Below are positions 13,050 through 23,530 of a stretch of DNA of 64,000 nucleotides, one piece after another; within the stretch, counting starts at the first letter, position 1; each line of letters starts with the position of its first letter. The position numbers were made by a program, and so were the translations under genes. The notes beneath the pieces were generated by a model. That model made no database searches and was not told the DNA's origin. It was given only the letters and a program-made list of their open reading frames with translations. The DNA is from Lutraria lutraria (Eukaryota > Mollusca > Bivalvia > Venerida > Mactridae). Where the stretch lies: assembly GCA_964023205.1 (NCBI GenBank), contig OZ026834.1, positions 32,712,756 through 32,776,755 of the forward strand, read 5' to 3'.

Positions 13050-13181
13050 TAACGACTGATTTGGCGTCAACGTCGACGTTTGTGACGTCATGTTTATCAA
13101 TCCAACATGGCGGAAATGAGCTGAAAATAGAAAAAAACTATTATCGCGCCTTCTTTGAATAAAGATCTCAAATCTGTAAAT
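13050..13181 (+). promoter_or_regulatory. Conserved upstream region of tetraspanin copy 1 (CRE and YY1-like motifs)
   Basis: Shared with the upstream region of copy 2: a gcgggaaat block, cgtcgacgttTgtGACGTCA (full CRE palindrome TGACGTCA at 13083-13090), then atcaatccaacATGGCGG, which resembles a YY1 site. The ATG in that site opens a five-codon upstream frame (13107-13124) if transcription starts 5' of it. No TATA box is evident. Confidence 0.5.
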
Positions 13182-16100
13182 ATGGTAGTTCCAATCACGT
13201 TTTCAGAAGTCGGTAGAAATAAGCTTGGTGTAGTTACAGCGTGCCTTTGCACAATACTAGCATTTGCTGGGGTGTGTGTTATAGGTGTCGGAGTTTTCAT
13301 CAAGTATCGGATCAATGATGAACTGATTCTGTTAGAAAGTTATGATTCAGACGTGTTACCAATGTTTCTAGTGAGTGTTGGAACGATCATGACTGTCATA
13401 AATGGCGCCAGCATGAAAATTATTTACGACAGTGGATTTGCCGAAACATCAGAAAAATTCCGCATGATTTTGTTACCTATTGCTTTACTGATGTTTATTT
13501 TTATATTGGTAGTTTTAGTTGCTGGAATACTTACATTAGCGCACAGATCTGATATAGAAGAAGCGCTTCACGGCGGAATCACAGATGCCATGAAGCGCTA
13601 CAAAAACAACCTGGCCGTAAAAGTCGCTATTGATCGAGTCCAGATGAGGTCTCACTGTTGTGGAAGCGCATCGTATAAAGACTGGTTTGATATCGGTTGG
13701 ACCAACACGGATTATGTGAATAAGCAGGATTCTGAAGTATCGTCGTAAGTTAACTATTTGTAACTTTGTTACAAGTCGGTTATACCATTCCTTTTATACC
13801 ATAAAGTAGACATTGTATAACCGAATAAATTATTTTGTATATTGTGTTATACCATCGATAATAGTTCTTACTTTCCGATTTGAGTTCTTTTACGTCCAAA
13901 ATGAGAAAGTAAATACCTTCTTTTCACACGTAATCAGCTAGGGAAATTCATAGCTCGTAGGCAGCTCAGGGGAAATACTCATTGTACATGGAGTGTGTTT
14001 GAACATGTCTGGTATGATGAGGTTGGCCTAACGACATCTAGAGTTTAAGCAGAAACAGATTTATAGGGAGGTAGTTTCCAGCTCTTCACTGCTCTTGGAA
14101 AAGGAGTCGCAAGAACCTGGTTTATAATATGCTTCAGATAGTGCATAAACGCTGTGCTCTGGTCCTACGATCTATACTTGTAATAAGATGTAATTGAGTC
14201 ATCTTAACAGCATCAATGTATGCTAGACTGATGTTAATCAGCGGACTGTCCTTCACCCAGGGACCTGATCACGGCTCTCATTTGTACGAGGGAAGCAGGA
14301 TGTAATTGTAAATGTATTAGTGTGATTGTTTTTTCATGACTTTGTATGGAGCTTCATTGACAGGTTTTGTGCAGTCCCTCATGTTTCTTCGAAAGAACCA
14401 ATGAGTCCGGATTGCCTTACCTACAATGTTGTTGATGTGCAGATTCCAGTCAAGATTCAGATTTCTTCACAAGGTGTTGTCATATAGATTGCATGTGACA
14501 TTAGCAATATTGCGGCATCGTGTGGTAATCCGGACCCCGGTTTATCCGGTAGGATTACAACTCATCTGTCATCCTTCTTCCCGGATCTTTCAAATGAAAC
14601 AATGTCATCAGGTAGGACCAGCTGTTTGTCCTTGACGTTCTCAACGACCGTAATGACTGTACTGCCAAAAAGCTTTGATGGTCAATGATCTAGTCATATC
14701 TAGAATGTCATTGATGAAGGCTAGACGTATTTCTGAGTCATGTGATTTCCTATATAGATAATAAGTAATGTTATGTCATGTTCTTTCAGCAAGATGTTAA
14801 GGGGTGAACTATTCGTTGACAATGTTCCATTCAGTTGTTGTGACGTCAAAAGTCGCCGTCCTTGTATTACACATTATGTTCAGGACAGAACGAAACATAC
14901 CAAATACAACAGTTTAACATTGTATAAATCTGGATGCACAACTGTGTTAATGAATGAATATGAAAACTACATTCTGAAGCCAACAGGAAGTATAGTCATG
15001 GTGTTGTTCGGTGTTCAGGTAAATTACAACACCATTAAAACTACACATCAAAGTAATCACCAATTCATGGTAATAATTAATATGTACGTAGCTTGTTCAT
15101 TTCAGTTATCTCATATATATTACACAATGATATCTGCAAGTTTCGTTACTTTGGTGAATACGTCAGATATATACTGTAGAATCATTAATTTTCGTTGGGG
15201 ATTTAATTTCGTGGATTTTGTGGTTCGACTCATCCACGAAATCAAATCCCCACGAATTCAAATGCGGAGATAAGGCATTTCTTTTCAAAAATCAAAATCC
15301 ACGAATTTTTGTCCCCACGAAATAGCCTTTTTAGTAAAAACCACGAAAATTGAACCCAACGAAAATTAATGATTCCACAGTAACCAACATTTTAAAGACT
15401 ATCATTATCATATTTGTTGTTTTCTGATTGGCTTCTAATTGAAAGGTCATCAATTTTAATCTCGACTTTACATTATGTATAAAAAATCTTTTTCTTTCTT
15501 CTAGTTTCTCGTCTTTATTCTACTTCGCTACCTACAGACGTCTGTTCAGAGTGCCTATGACGAGGGCGACCCCGAGGGTCCAGGAAGAGGCTCGGTACTT
15601 CCAGGTTCAATCTTTGGATCGTTGTCCACAGGAAATCCCGAAAAATATCAACAGGAAGGTAAACGCGTTTTCGTGATAGACTGAAAACAAACGAGGTCTA
15701 AACGCTACTAGATTTATTCTCTTTTATTAATATTCTCAATCAACTATTAGCTTACAAGTTCATAACTGAACATAACACGATAACAGAATCAAAGTGCTGC
15801 ACGAGGAAGTACGGTATGAACAGTTATCAAGGTATTATGTTCATTGTTGTGTTGAAGAAAATTGAATATATACATGTACATTTTATGTATGTACGAGCGT
15901 TCATGTGCAGTATTTGACTGACTCGAATACACACTGGATATTACCATCCTTTTGTCATGAAAAACAAATGTTTCAAGTTCAATGTTTCATGGTTTTTTAG
16001 AAAATACATTGTACAATGTTATATGTTTCATTTATCAGTTCTTCGTATATATAAAAGGAAAGTTGGTCACTCGAAGGTACACAACATATTTTTCAACTTG

Positions 16101-17653
16101 CGTACATTTCAATTTGAGAAATTATTATTTGTTAAAATTATACGAATGATCAAATGCATATACATTCATTTTGTATTTCATACAATATAAATAATGCATT
16201 TACTATTTTAGCATTACAACGGATACATGGCGGAAGTAATAAGATATCAGAGCCCGTGTACGATACCCCGGAAACCTCAACCCTTGATCCCCTGTATAGT
16301 ACCGCCTACAGTTCCAGGTGATTAAAATATCTTCATTTCAAGTACACTGTGTAATTATACGTATGTTTTGTCTAAATTTGGTAATCATATCATTTTTGTC
16401 TAAATTTGGTAATCATATATTTTTTGTCTAAATTTGGTAATCATATATTTTTTTGTCTAAATTTGGTAATCATATCTTTTTTTTGGTTAAAATTTGGTAA
16501 TCATATAATTTTTGTCTAAATTTGGTGATCATATAATTTTTTGTCTAAATTTGCTAATCATATAATTTTTTGTTAAAATTTGGTAATCATATCATCTTTG
16601 TCTAAATTTGGTAATCATATCATTTTTTGTTAAAATTTGGTAATCATATCATTTTTGTCTAAATTTGGTAATCATATCATTTTTTGTTAAAATTTGGTAA
16701 TCATATCATTTTTGTCTAAATTTGGTAATCATATCATTTTTTGTTAAAATTTGGTAATCATTTGTTTCATTGTATAATGTCGTACTTAAAGATTTATTGA
16801 AACATTACAAAGAAGCATCAGTAACCTACAATCCCAAAACTTTTTATTGGTTTCAGTCTTAAACAAATGAAATATTGAGATATTTGCATTGTATTTTATG
16901 AGCGTAAATCATGTGCAAATATGGATCGTGTCCGATTTGGTTGCCGTATTTCAAACTTAATATTTAAAACAAGAAACTGGATGGCGAAAGTAAATACAAG
17001 TAGTGTCATTTATTTAACGACTGAGTATGACTCGAATATAATTTCAAACTTCCATTACACTGTTATCATTATCCCTTTTATCAGTTTTCATTTCCAAACC
17101 ATGCTGTAGGCCTATTTATTCTATTAGTAGTTTTTACCTGTTTAGCATTATAATTATGTCATATTTGCTTTAACAAAAGTATTGTTACGCGAATTGTTTG
17201 TTACTGAATAATGAATTGTTTGAAGTAAAATACAAAATGCACCATTTAATCCAATATAGCCCCGGATACATGCCAGATATGAATGCAGTAAATGATCTAA
17301 GCTGGAGAGACGAGGGTGGGATTCCTCGAGGTGAGAATACGGCAATGTCACAGAGAGAAACACCAGCAAAACAGAATAAACATCACCAGCAGCAACAGAA
17401 TCAACAACAACAGAGGCAACAACAACAGCAGCAACAGAAACAACAACAAAAACAATCATCTAAAACACAGAAAACTTCGAAACCATCCAAACCACAAAAG
17501 GAATCAAAATCTCCTAAGAAACCTCAACCTTCGAAAAAGCAAAAGGCTTCTAAACAGCAGAAACCATCGAAAAAAACGAAAAGTCCCAAAAAATCGAAAT
17601 CACCCCAAAGGTCAAAATCTCCAAAAAAGGCAAAATCAAAGAAACGTCGTTAG
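13182..17653 (+). CDS. Peripherin-2/ROM1-like tetraspanin, tandem copy 1, 481 aa
   Basis: Exons 13182-13744, 14790-15018, 15505-15658, 16212-16317 and 17260-17653 (TAG); 1446 nt with consistent phases. The start was chosen because copy 2 aligns from the same Met (MVVPITF / MVIAITF). TM1 is at residues about 15-40, TM2 about 62-82, TM3 about 100-125 and TM4 in exons 2-3 (VMVLFGVQFLVFILL). The large extracellular loop has CCG, then YKDWFDIGW, then VPFSCCD, RRPC and SGC. This order is diagnostic of the photoreceptor peripherin/ROM1 branch of tetraspanins, which shape curved disc-rim membranes in vertebrates. Exon 5 encodes a Gln-rich run followed by a Lys-rich tail with repeated KSPKK-type motifs, unlike vertebrate peripherins. 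The Cys used for inter-subunit disulfides in peripherin-2 has no counterpart. Cellular role in this animal is inferred only. Confidence 0.88.
13940..14690 (-). mobile_element. Degraded LINE reverse-transcriptase C-terminal remnant in intron 1 of copy 1
   Basis: Reading the minus strand gives WNLHINNIVGKA and then FFRRNMRDC, matching the thumb region of non-LTR retrotransposon reverse transcriptases (consensus 'W..HI..I..KA...L.FLRRN'). Further along, remnants of the 'FPRA...WN.LP' region appear. Several stops and frameshifts show it is dead. The intron of copy 2 at the same position lacks it, so the insertion followed the gene duplication or was lost from copy 2. Confidence 0.65.
15174..15380. 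mobile_element. Fold-back MITE in intron 2 of copy 1
   Basis: A 207-bp element with long inverted ends: the left end ctgtagaatcattaattttc and the right end reverse-complements to ctgtggaatcattaattttc, continuing for over 40 bp (cgttgggg..., tttcgtgg). TA flanks both sides. The two arms could form an almost complete hairpin. No coding capacity. Confidence 0.85.
16365..16772 (+). repeat. Tandem repeat, unit 29-30 bp, about 14 copies, intron 4 of copy 1
   Basis: The unit is close to 'ttttgtctaaatttggtaat' plus 'catatcat'. Two spellings (tttgtctaaa and tttgttaaaa) alternate regularly in the second half, showing a higher-order period near 60 bp. It starts shortly after the exon 4 donor at 16318 and is absent from the matching intron of copy 2. 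Confidence 0.9.
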
Positions 17654-18659
17654 ATATACATGTAAAATGAATCATTACGTCTGCAAATGATATCGTTATA
17701 GTAAAAAGATATGCAATTGATCAGTGTTTCAACTCTTTTTGTTCTTTATATATATTTATTGAACTATAAAATGATTTTGACTTTAGCTTCATTGATAACT
17801 TTAGTTATGAATGTATAGCATTGTCGTTGTTGCTGTTTACAACAACTCGTTTCATTCCCGCTGGAGTCGCCAACTGTGTTGCTGGCCTTGATGTTATTTT
17901 TGTTCATATTGTTGATTTTGACAGTGGTGTTGTTAAATGTACATGTGAGCCTAAGCGTAAAAAGCTAGGTTCCTGATTTCCGCTTACCCGACTGAACTTA
18001 TTCTTTATTGTAACGAGCCTAGACTCTTGTTCAGTCACGGTAATTCTTGTCGATGTAATCGATCAGTATTTCCGAAGTGAAAAAAATGTATATGAAAAAG
18101 TTCTGCCTACCCTCTGGCCGCATTTTTAGCTCACCTGAACACAATTCCATACATGAAAAAAGTTTGACCTGTATTAAGGATTACAGACCCTAATGCAAGC
18201 ATTCATTTCTAACCACTTAACCCTTGTTTATTTCCATTGCCTATGTAGAATGAAACATTTTGTAAAATATTTTTTTTTAAACATGAAATTAAAAATGCTA
18301 TATATAGAGAGAAAAGGGAGAGAACTAATTAGTATATAACCTCCCTTTATGATATAAAGTAAAATATAACTGTATTGTATTAGAGTCCGTTATCCTTAAT
18401 GTACATAATGTGCATGTATTAGTCGGCTCAGGCATTCATCGCAATATTTACTTCAGTGTTTCGGACTACGAGTAATTGGATTATTAAGATTACTTCAAAT
18501 GTTGTTCATGAAAGTCCTATCAGTACTTTGATTATAACAGATCGTGGGATAATTGTCTAAAATCGTTCCACTGATTTGATTGTCATGGTTATTTCCTTAG
18601 GTTAACCTAAACCACCTAATTCACATCATATTAGTAAATAAATCCTGCACACATGTGAC

Positions 18660-18955
18660 AGTGACAGAGTTTTGTCACCTTAGGCCCTTTACTTTTTTAC
18701 TTCTCTTGTCCAAACCGTTTGACAGTGTTGTTAAAATGAGCGTTAATTCTACAAAAACATTTTAGGAATTGACTTAACTATATACTTATTTAACCCATTC
18801 AAACCACGCTTAAAAGCAATCATTATTTGGCATACACTTCGATGGTCTGCATGTTTTGATTCGTGTAACTATGCTTAGTGATTGGGTTTACTTCATTTAG
18901 AATTATTATAAAATAATGTTATTGCTACAAGCAGAGTTAATCACGTTATCGTTAC
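18660..18955 (+). repeat. Left arm of a large inverted repeat
   Basis: The sequence from 'gtgacagagttttgtcacc' through 'caaaccgtttgacagtgttg', 'ggaattgacttaacta' and 'taacccattcaaaccacgc' to 'gcagagttaatcacgttatc' recurs in reverse complement at about 22995-23260, with roughly 85% match by eye over 200 bp. A loop of about 4 kb separates the arms. Confidence 0.8.
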
Positions 18956-20021
18956 AAGGCGATTTGGAAATGTTATTGCATCAAGTATGCATTGAATGAC
19001 AATACAAGTAAAAGACGAAGAAATGTACCTGCTAGCAGTGAGACGAATTGCGATGTACTGCGTACTTAAAGATACATTTGTTGTTGCTTCAATAAATTTG
19101 AAAGTGGAGACAGGAATGCTTTCAAGAATGGTGTGTTTGGAGTGCGGTTGGACGGTGGGGCTAGACGGAACGAGGGCAAGATGACAATACATTGATAATA
19201 CATTTTTATGCATATTATTACTTCAAATGATTATGTTGTATGATACTGACTGCATATGTAAGTACCCTTCCATCCACATTGCAGTGCATTTAGTGCCTTG
19301 AATATCCTTTGAAATAACGTGTATAAAATGGCTATATCTGTACACTGAATGCATTTTTGTTGATGTATACAATAAATGTATAGAATAAACCTAACTGATT
19401 TGTCCACATGTAAGTAAAAATCGGAATTCTCTTGACTGCAAGCGCTTCAATAACTGAAAACTTTACTTTAAAGTATGTTCAATATTTCTTTAAAACCAGT
19501 TGTGACTTAAACAGAAAAATTGTGCAACATGAAACATTTAGGCACATTATTATGATCTTATATCCATAGTTTATTCATATAAAATAAAGTCCTTTAAGTT
19601 CAAAAGCGTTCTTGTTTTGTTAGTTATATAAAGGTGTGATACAGTTATACATTATAAGCTTTTGTATGGTTTGCGTTTATCCCCGGGGCACAAATATTAC
19701 AATATGGACGTAAATTAAAACACGTTTTGAATTTTTAGTATGTATCCATTTAAATTGTTCAGTATGTTGTTACTCAAATTAAAAGGCACTGAGTATTATT
19801 TATCACCAATCAGCCCATGAAAAAAACATTACAATAAATACTAAAATAGATTTATTAAACATACCTTTAGTATAAAATATGCATATTCTAAAGTTGTTTG
19901 CAAGCATTAGCACAGTGGTATAAAAGGTGTTAAGATTATTTTATTCTTATCATTTCATCATCAGGTGTATAGCGAATCTCTTGGTAGAGTCGCACATACG
20001 CCCTTGTTTTTTAGTTTGTGT

Positions 20022-21622
20022 CGTGCTATTCTCACGACACCGTTTGTAAATCAAACGAAGTGGTACTCTTACGACACCGCTCCTAAATAAAAATAGAATC
20101 TGATTGTAAATAGAACGATGTGTTATTCTCACAACACCGTTTGTAAATAAAAGGACGTGTTATTCTTACGACGACACCGTTAGTAAATAAAATAACGTGT
20201 TATTCTTACGACATCGCTTGTAAATAAAACGACGTGTTATTCTCACGACGACACCGGAAGTAAATAAAATAACGTGTTATTCTTACGACGACACCGGTAG
20301 TAAATAAAATAACGTGTTATTCTCACGACGACACCGGTAGTAAATAAAACGACGTGTTATTCGCACGACGACACCGGAAGTAAATAAAATAACGTGTTAT
20401 TCTTACGACGACACCGCTTGTAAATAAAACGACGTGTTATTCTCACGACGACACCGTTAGTAAATAAAATGACGTGTTATTCTTACGACGACACCGCTTG
20501 TAAATAAAACGACGTGTTATTCTCACGACGACACCGTTAGTAAATAAAATGACGTGTTATTCTTACGACGACACCGCTTGTAAATAAAACGACGTGTTAT
20601 TCTCACGACGACACCGGTAGTAAATAAAATAACGTGTTATTCTCACGACGACACCGGTAGTAAATAAAATGACGTGTTATTCTTACGACGACACCGTTAG
20701 TAAATAAAATGACGTGTTATTCTTACGACGACACCGGTAGTAAATAAAATGACGTGTTATTCTTACGACGACACCGGAAGTAAATAAAATAACGTGTTAT
20801 TCTTACGACGACACCGCTTGTAAATAAAACGACGTGTTATTCTCACGACGACACCGTTAGTAAATAAAATGACGTGTTATTCTTACGACGACACCGCTTG
20901 TAAATAAAACGACGTGTTATTCTTACGACGACACCGTTAGTAAATAAAACGACGTGTTATTCTTACGACGACACCGCTTGTAAATAAAACGACGTGTTAT
21001 TCTTACGACGACACCGTTAGTAAATAAAACGACGTGTTATTCTTACGACGACACCGGTAGTAAATAAAACGACGTGTTATTCTCACGACGACACCGTTAG
21101 TAAATAAAATGACGTGTTATTCTTACGACGACACCGCTTGTAAATAAAACGACGTGTTATTCTTACGACGACACCGCTTGTAAATAAAACGACGTGTTAT
21201 TCTTACGACGACACCGTTAGTAAATAAAATGACGTGTTATTCTTACGACGACACCGCTTGTAAATAAAACGACGTGTTATTCTTACGACGACACCGTTAG
21301 TAAATAAAATGGCGTGTTATTCTTACGACGACACCGCTTGTAAATAAAACGACGTGTTATTCTCACGACGACACCGTTAGTAAATAAACTAACGTGTTAT
21401 TCTCACGACGACACCGGTAGTAAATAAAACGACGTGTTATTCTCACGACGACACCGGTAGTAAATAAAATAACGTGATATTCTCACGACGACACCGCTTG
21501 TAAATCAAACGACGTGTTATTCTCACGACGACACCGTGTTATTCTTACGATACCGTTAGTAAATAAAACGACGTGTTCTTCTCACGACACTGTTGGTAAA
21601 TAAAACGACGTGCTATTTTTAC
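20022..21622 (+). repeat. 40-bp satellite array, about 40 copies
   Basis: The core unit is taaataaaacgacgtgttat followed by tctcacgacgacaccgttag. The last four bases vary among ttag, cttg, gtag and gaag, and the sixteenth-to-twentieth region shows c/t variants, giving an alternating 80-bp higher-order pattern in places. Edge units have a single 'acg' less (cacgacaccg) and are more diverged, whereas the centre is homogeneous, as expected under unequal exchange. Confidence 0.95.
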
Positions 21623-22218
21623 GACAATGATGAGCGAGTTCGATAAACAACTATAGTGAAACCTTAGTAGCTCTCCGGAAGTTAATCTGCGCATGTCCTT
21701 AATCGAACTGAGTCTAGTCGTACTGTGGTAAAACAAAACAGAAGCGAGTCTTTTCGACCCAGACACTTTTCGACCCCAAGCCAAATATCAAGACTTTTTG
21801 ATCCCAGGATGTAAAACACTATGTATTCGTGTTCATTCAAATGAATGATGTTTGAATAATATTCCTGTGACTAGTGGCAATGTTTACGTTGAATCGCGAA
21901 ATCATATGATAAATACTTCTTAACTAGGTAACATTCAATTATGTTGGTCAAAACATGCTTACATAACCCTAAATGTAAAGGTCTTTTGCACTTTTACAGC
22001 ATCATGATATTAATTAAAGAAATACGATGTATTCAAATAAAATACGTCATTTATAACTTATAAATTTCCTATAGCCGCCATCTTGGAACGTATTATCGTT
22101 GGTTGAACGAGAGTAGCTAGACTAACCAGACTAGAGCATGACTAGGGTTGGTTCGATCTATGTTTAGTTGAACTATTATAACTATAGTAATTAATCGAAC
22201 TCGCTCGATATTGTCATT
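21623..22218. mobile_element. MITE-like element with about 35-bp terminal inverted repeats
   Basis: The left end gacaatgatgagcgagttcg (ataaacaactatagt follows) and the right end, which reverse-complements to tgacaatatcgagcgagttc (gattaattactatagt follows), are inverted matches. The element is about 595 bp and has no reverse transcriptase or transposase frame. It directly abuts the 40-bp satellite, so the satellite may have grown from its edge. A target-site duplication is not clear. Confidence 0.65.
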
Positions 22219-22994
22219 GCATTGGAGTCTTTGGGAGTAACCCATTTTTCAAAGTAACACTCATTTCAATGAAAACTCACAGGAAAAGGATGCAATTGCA
22301 CAATACTAGTATCAATTTCAATACACATGTCTGCACCCACTATTTTAAGCATGTGCACTGTAAAATTGAAACAAAAATAGTAAATGAAAAGCAGCTATAT
22401 GATCACCTTTGCAATAGTTTAATTAAAAGTACGTTAAAGTACCACTCTCCAAAAAGTACCTAAAAAGAGAAAACTGGGAGTGCGGGACCCGACAAATTGC
22501 TACAAAAAAGGCAGACATCAAATTTACCCTTCAGAGGATTCAAATTTACACTATGTGTGTTTCAATAAGGTCAACTAGTCTAAAACGTCTATAAAACGAC
22601 TTTTAAAAGCGAAATCACAGCGATGACAATTCACAACTTCCAACTTCGAAAATTGTTCCGGAGTTGGCTCCCAAACCACAAAAGCTACGTTCATGAACTA
22701 AAGTTGTGAGCTTTCTTAAAACGGGCGGCCACCTGATGCGCATATACTTTACATCCAGTAATGTAAAAAAATGTTCAAACTTACCTAAAATGTATCCATT
22801 TTTGCACAAAAATATCACATTTAGTCCACCATCTTACTAACATTCTTAAAAGCGTCGCTTAATTATCAACTTTCGCTACATTACGTTGCGCCCCCTGAAA
22901 TACGGATCTTATATTCAAACATTTAGTATGGTCACTATGAAACATGATTTATATTTTATGTAGATGTTAATTGTCTATACTTGATGCGATAACA

Positions 22995-23260
22995 TTTTGA
23001 TATATAACGTGATTTAACTCTGCTGGTTTTAAGATCATTCTAAATGTTTTAACGTATCGAAACATGCGGATAATCGAAGTGTATGCCAAATTGCTTTTAT
23101 GCGTGGTTTGAATGGGTTAAATAAGTAGTTAAGTCAATTCCTAAAATGTTCTTGTAAAAATAACGCTCATTTCCACAACAATGTCAAACGGTTTGGACTA
23201 GAAAAGTAAAAGAGTAGAGGGCCTTCAGTGACAAAAATCAGTGATAAAACACTTGCATGG
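22995..23260 (-). repeat. Right arm of the large inverted repeat
   Basis: Reverse complement of about 18660-18955, for example 'gcgtggtttgaatgggttaa' and 'caaacggtttggactag'. It ends about 270 bp before the start codon of tetraspanin copy 2, just outside the upstream region shared by the two copies. Confidence 0.8.
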
Positions 23261-23379
23261 TGTTTTCCTAGTTCGAATGACAGAAAACGCGCTTGTAACG
23301 ATAGCTTTGTGACATCACTAGTTCACGTGGATTCCCCACACTGAGTGAAACATTCTATAGTTTTGTTATACGATTGTAA

Positions 23380-23530
23380 TTTAAAAACTGGCGGGAAATA
23401 CCAAGCAACGTCTTTTCACGTCGACGTTTGTGACGTCATTATTATAATCAATCCAACATGGCGACAATAAAAATAAAAATTACTATCGTAATTCCTTTGA
23501 GTTAGTATTAATTTGCTTTGTTTAAACAAT
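23380..23530 (+). promoter_or_regulatory. Conserved upstream region of tetraspanin copy 2
   Basis: It keeps the blocks seen upstream of copy 1: ggcgggaaat, cgtcgacgtttg, the CRE palindrome TGACGTCA at 23431-23438, and atcaatccaacATGGCG. Flanking sequence has diverged, which suggests these blocks are functional or that duplication is recent. The ATG at 23458 opens a 15-codon upstream frame. Confidence 0.5.

Larger units (their letters stand above)
8790..13059. other. Gene-poor AT-rich interval
   Basis: No convincing exon on either strand. It contains one MITE (9621-9803), a probable retrotransposon 3' end (12450-12805), and a 14-G run at 12815-12828. A less AT-rich patch at about 11540-11870 has short open frames on both strands, but I could not assign it to a gene or element family. 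Confidence 0.5.
17654..23379. other. Spacer between the tandem tetraspanin genes
   Basis: No gene recognised. It holds part of a 'tttagctcacctga'-type interspersed repeat near 18128, two arms of a large inverted repeat (about 18660-18955 and 22995-23260), a 40-bp satellite (20022-21622) and a MITE-like element (21623-22218). The stretches 17.7-18.1 kb and 19.2-19.95 kb show nothing else I can name. Confidence 0.6.

Noticed and set aside
14500..14560. 'NPDPG' reminiscent of a 2A-like ribosome-skipping motif
   Set aside because: The residues before it do not fit, and the surrounding sequence reads as a minus-strand LINE remnant.
20022..21622. CRISPR-like array
   Set aside because: Units are directly adjacent with no unique spacers, and the genome is eukaryotic; it is a satellite.
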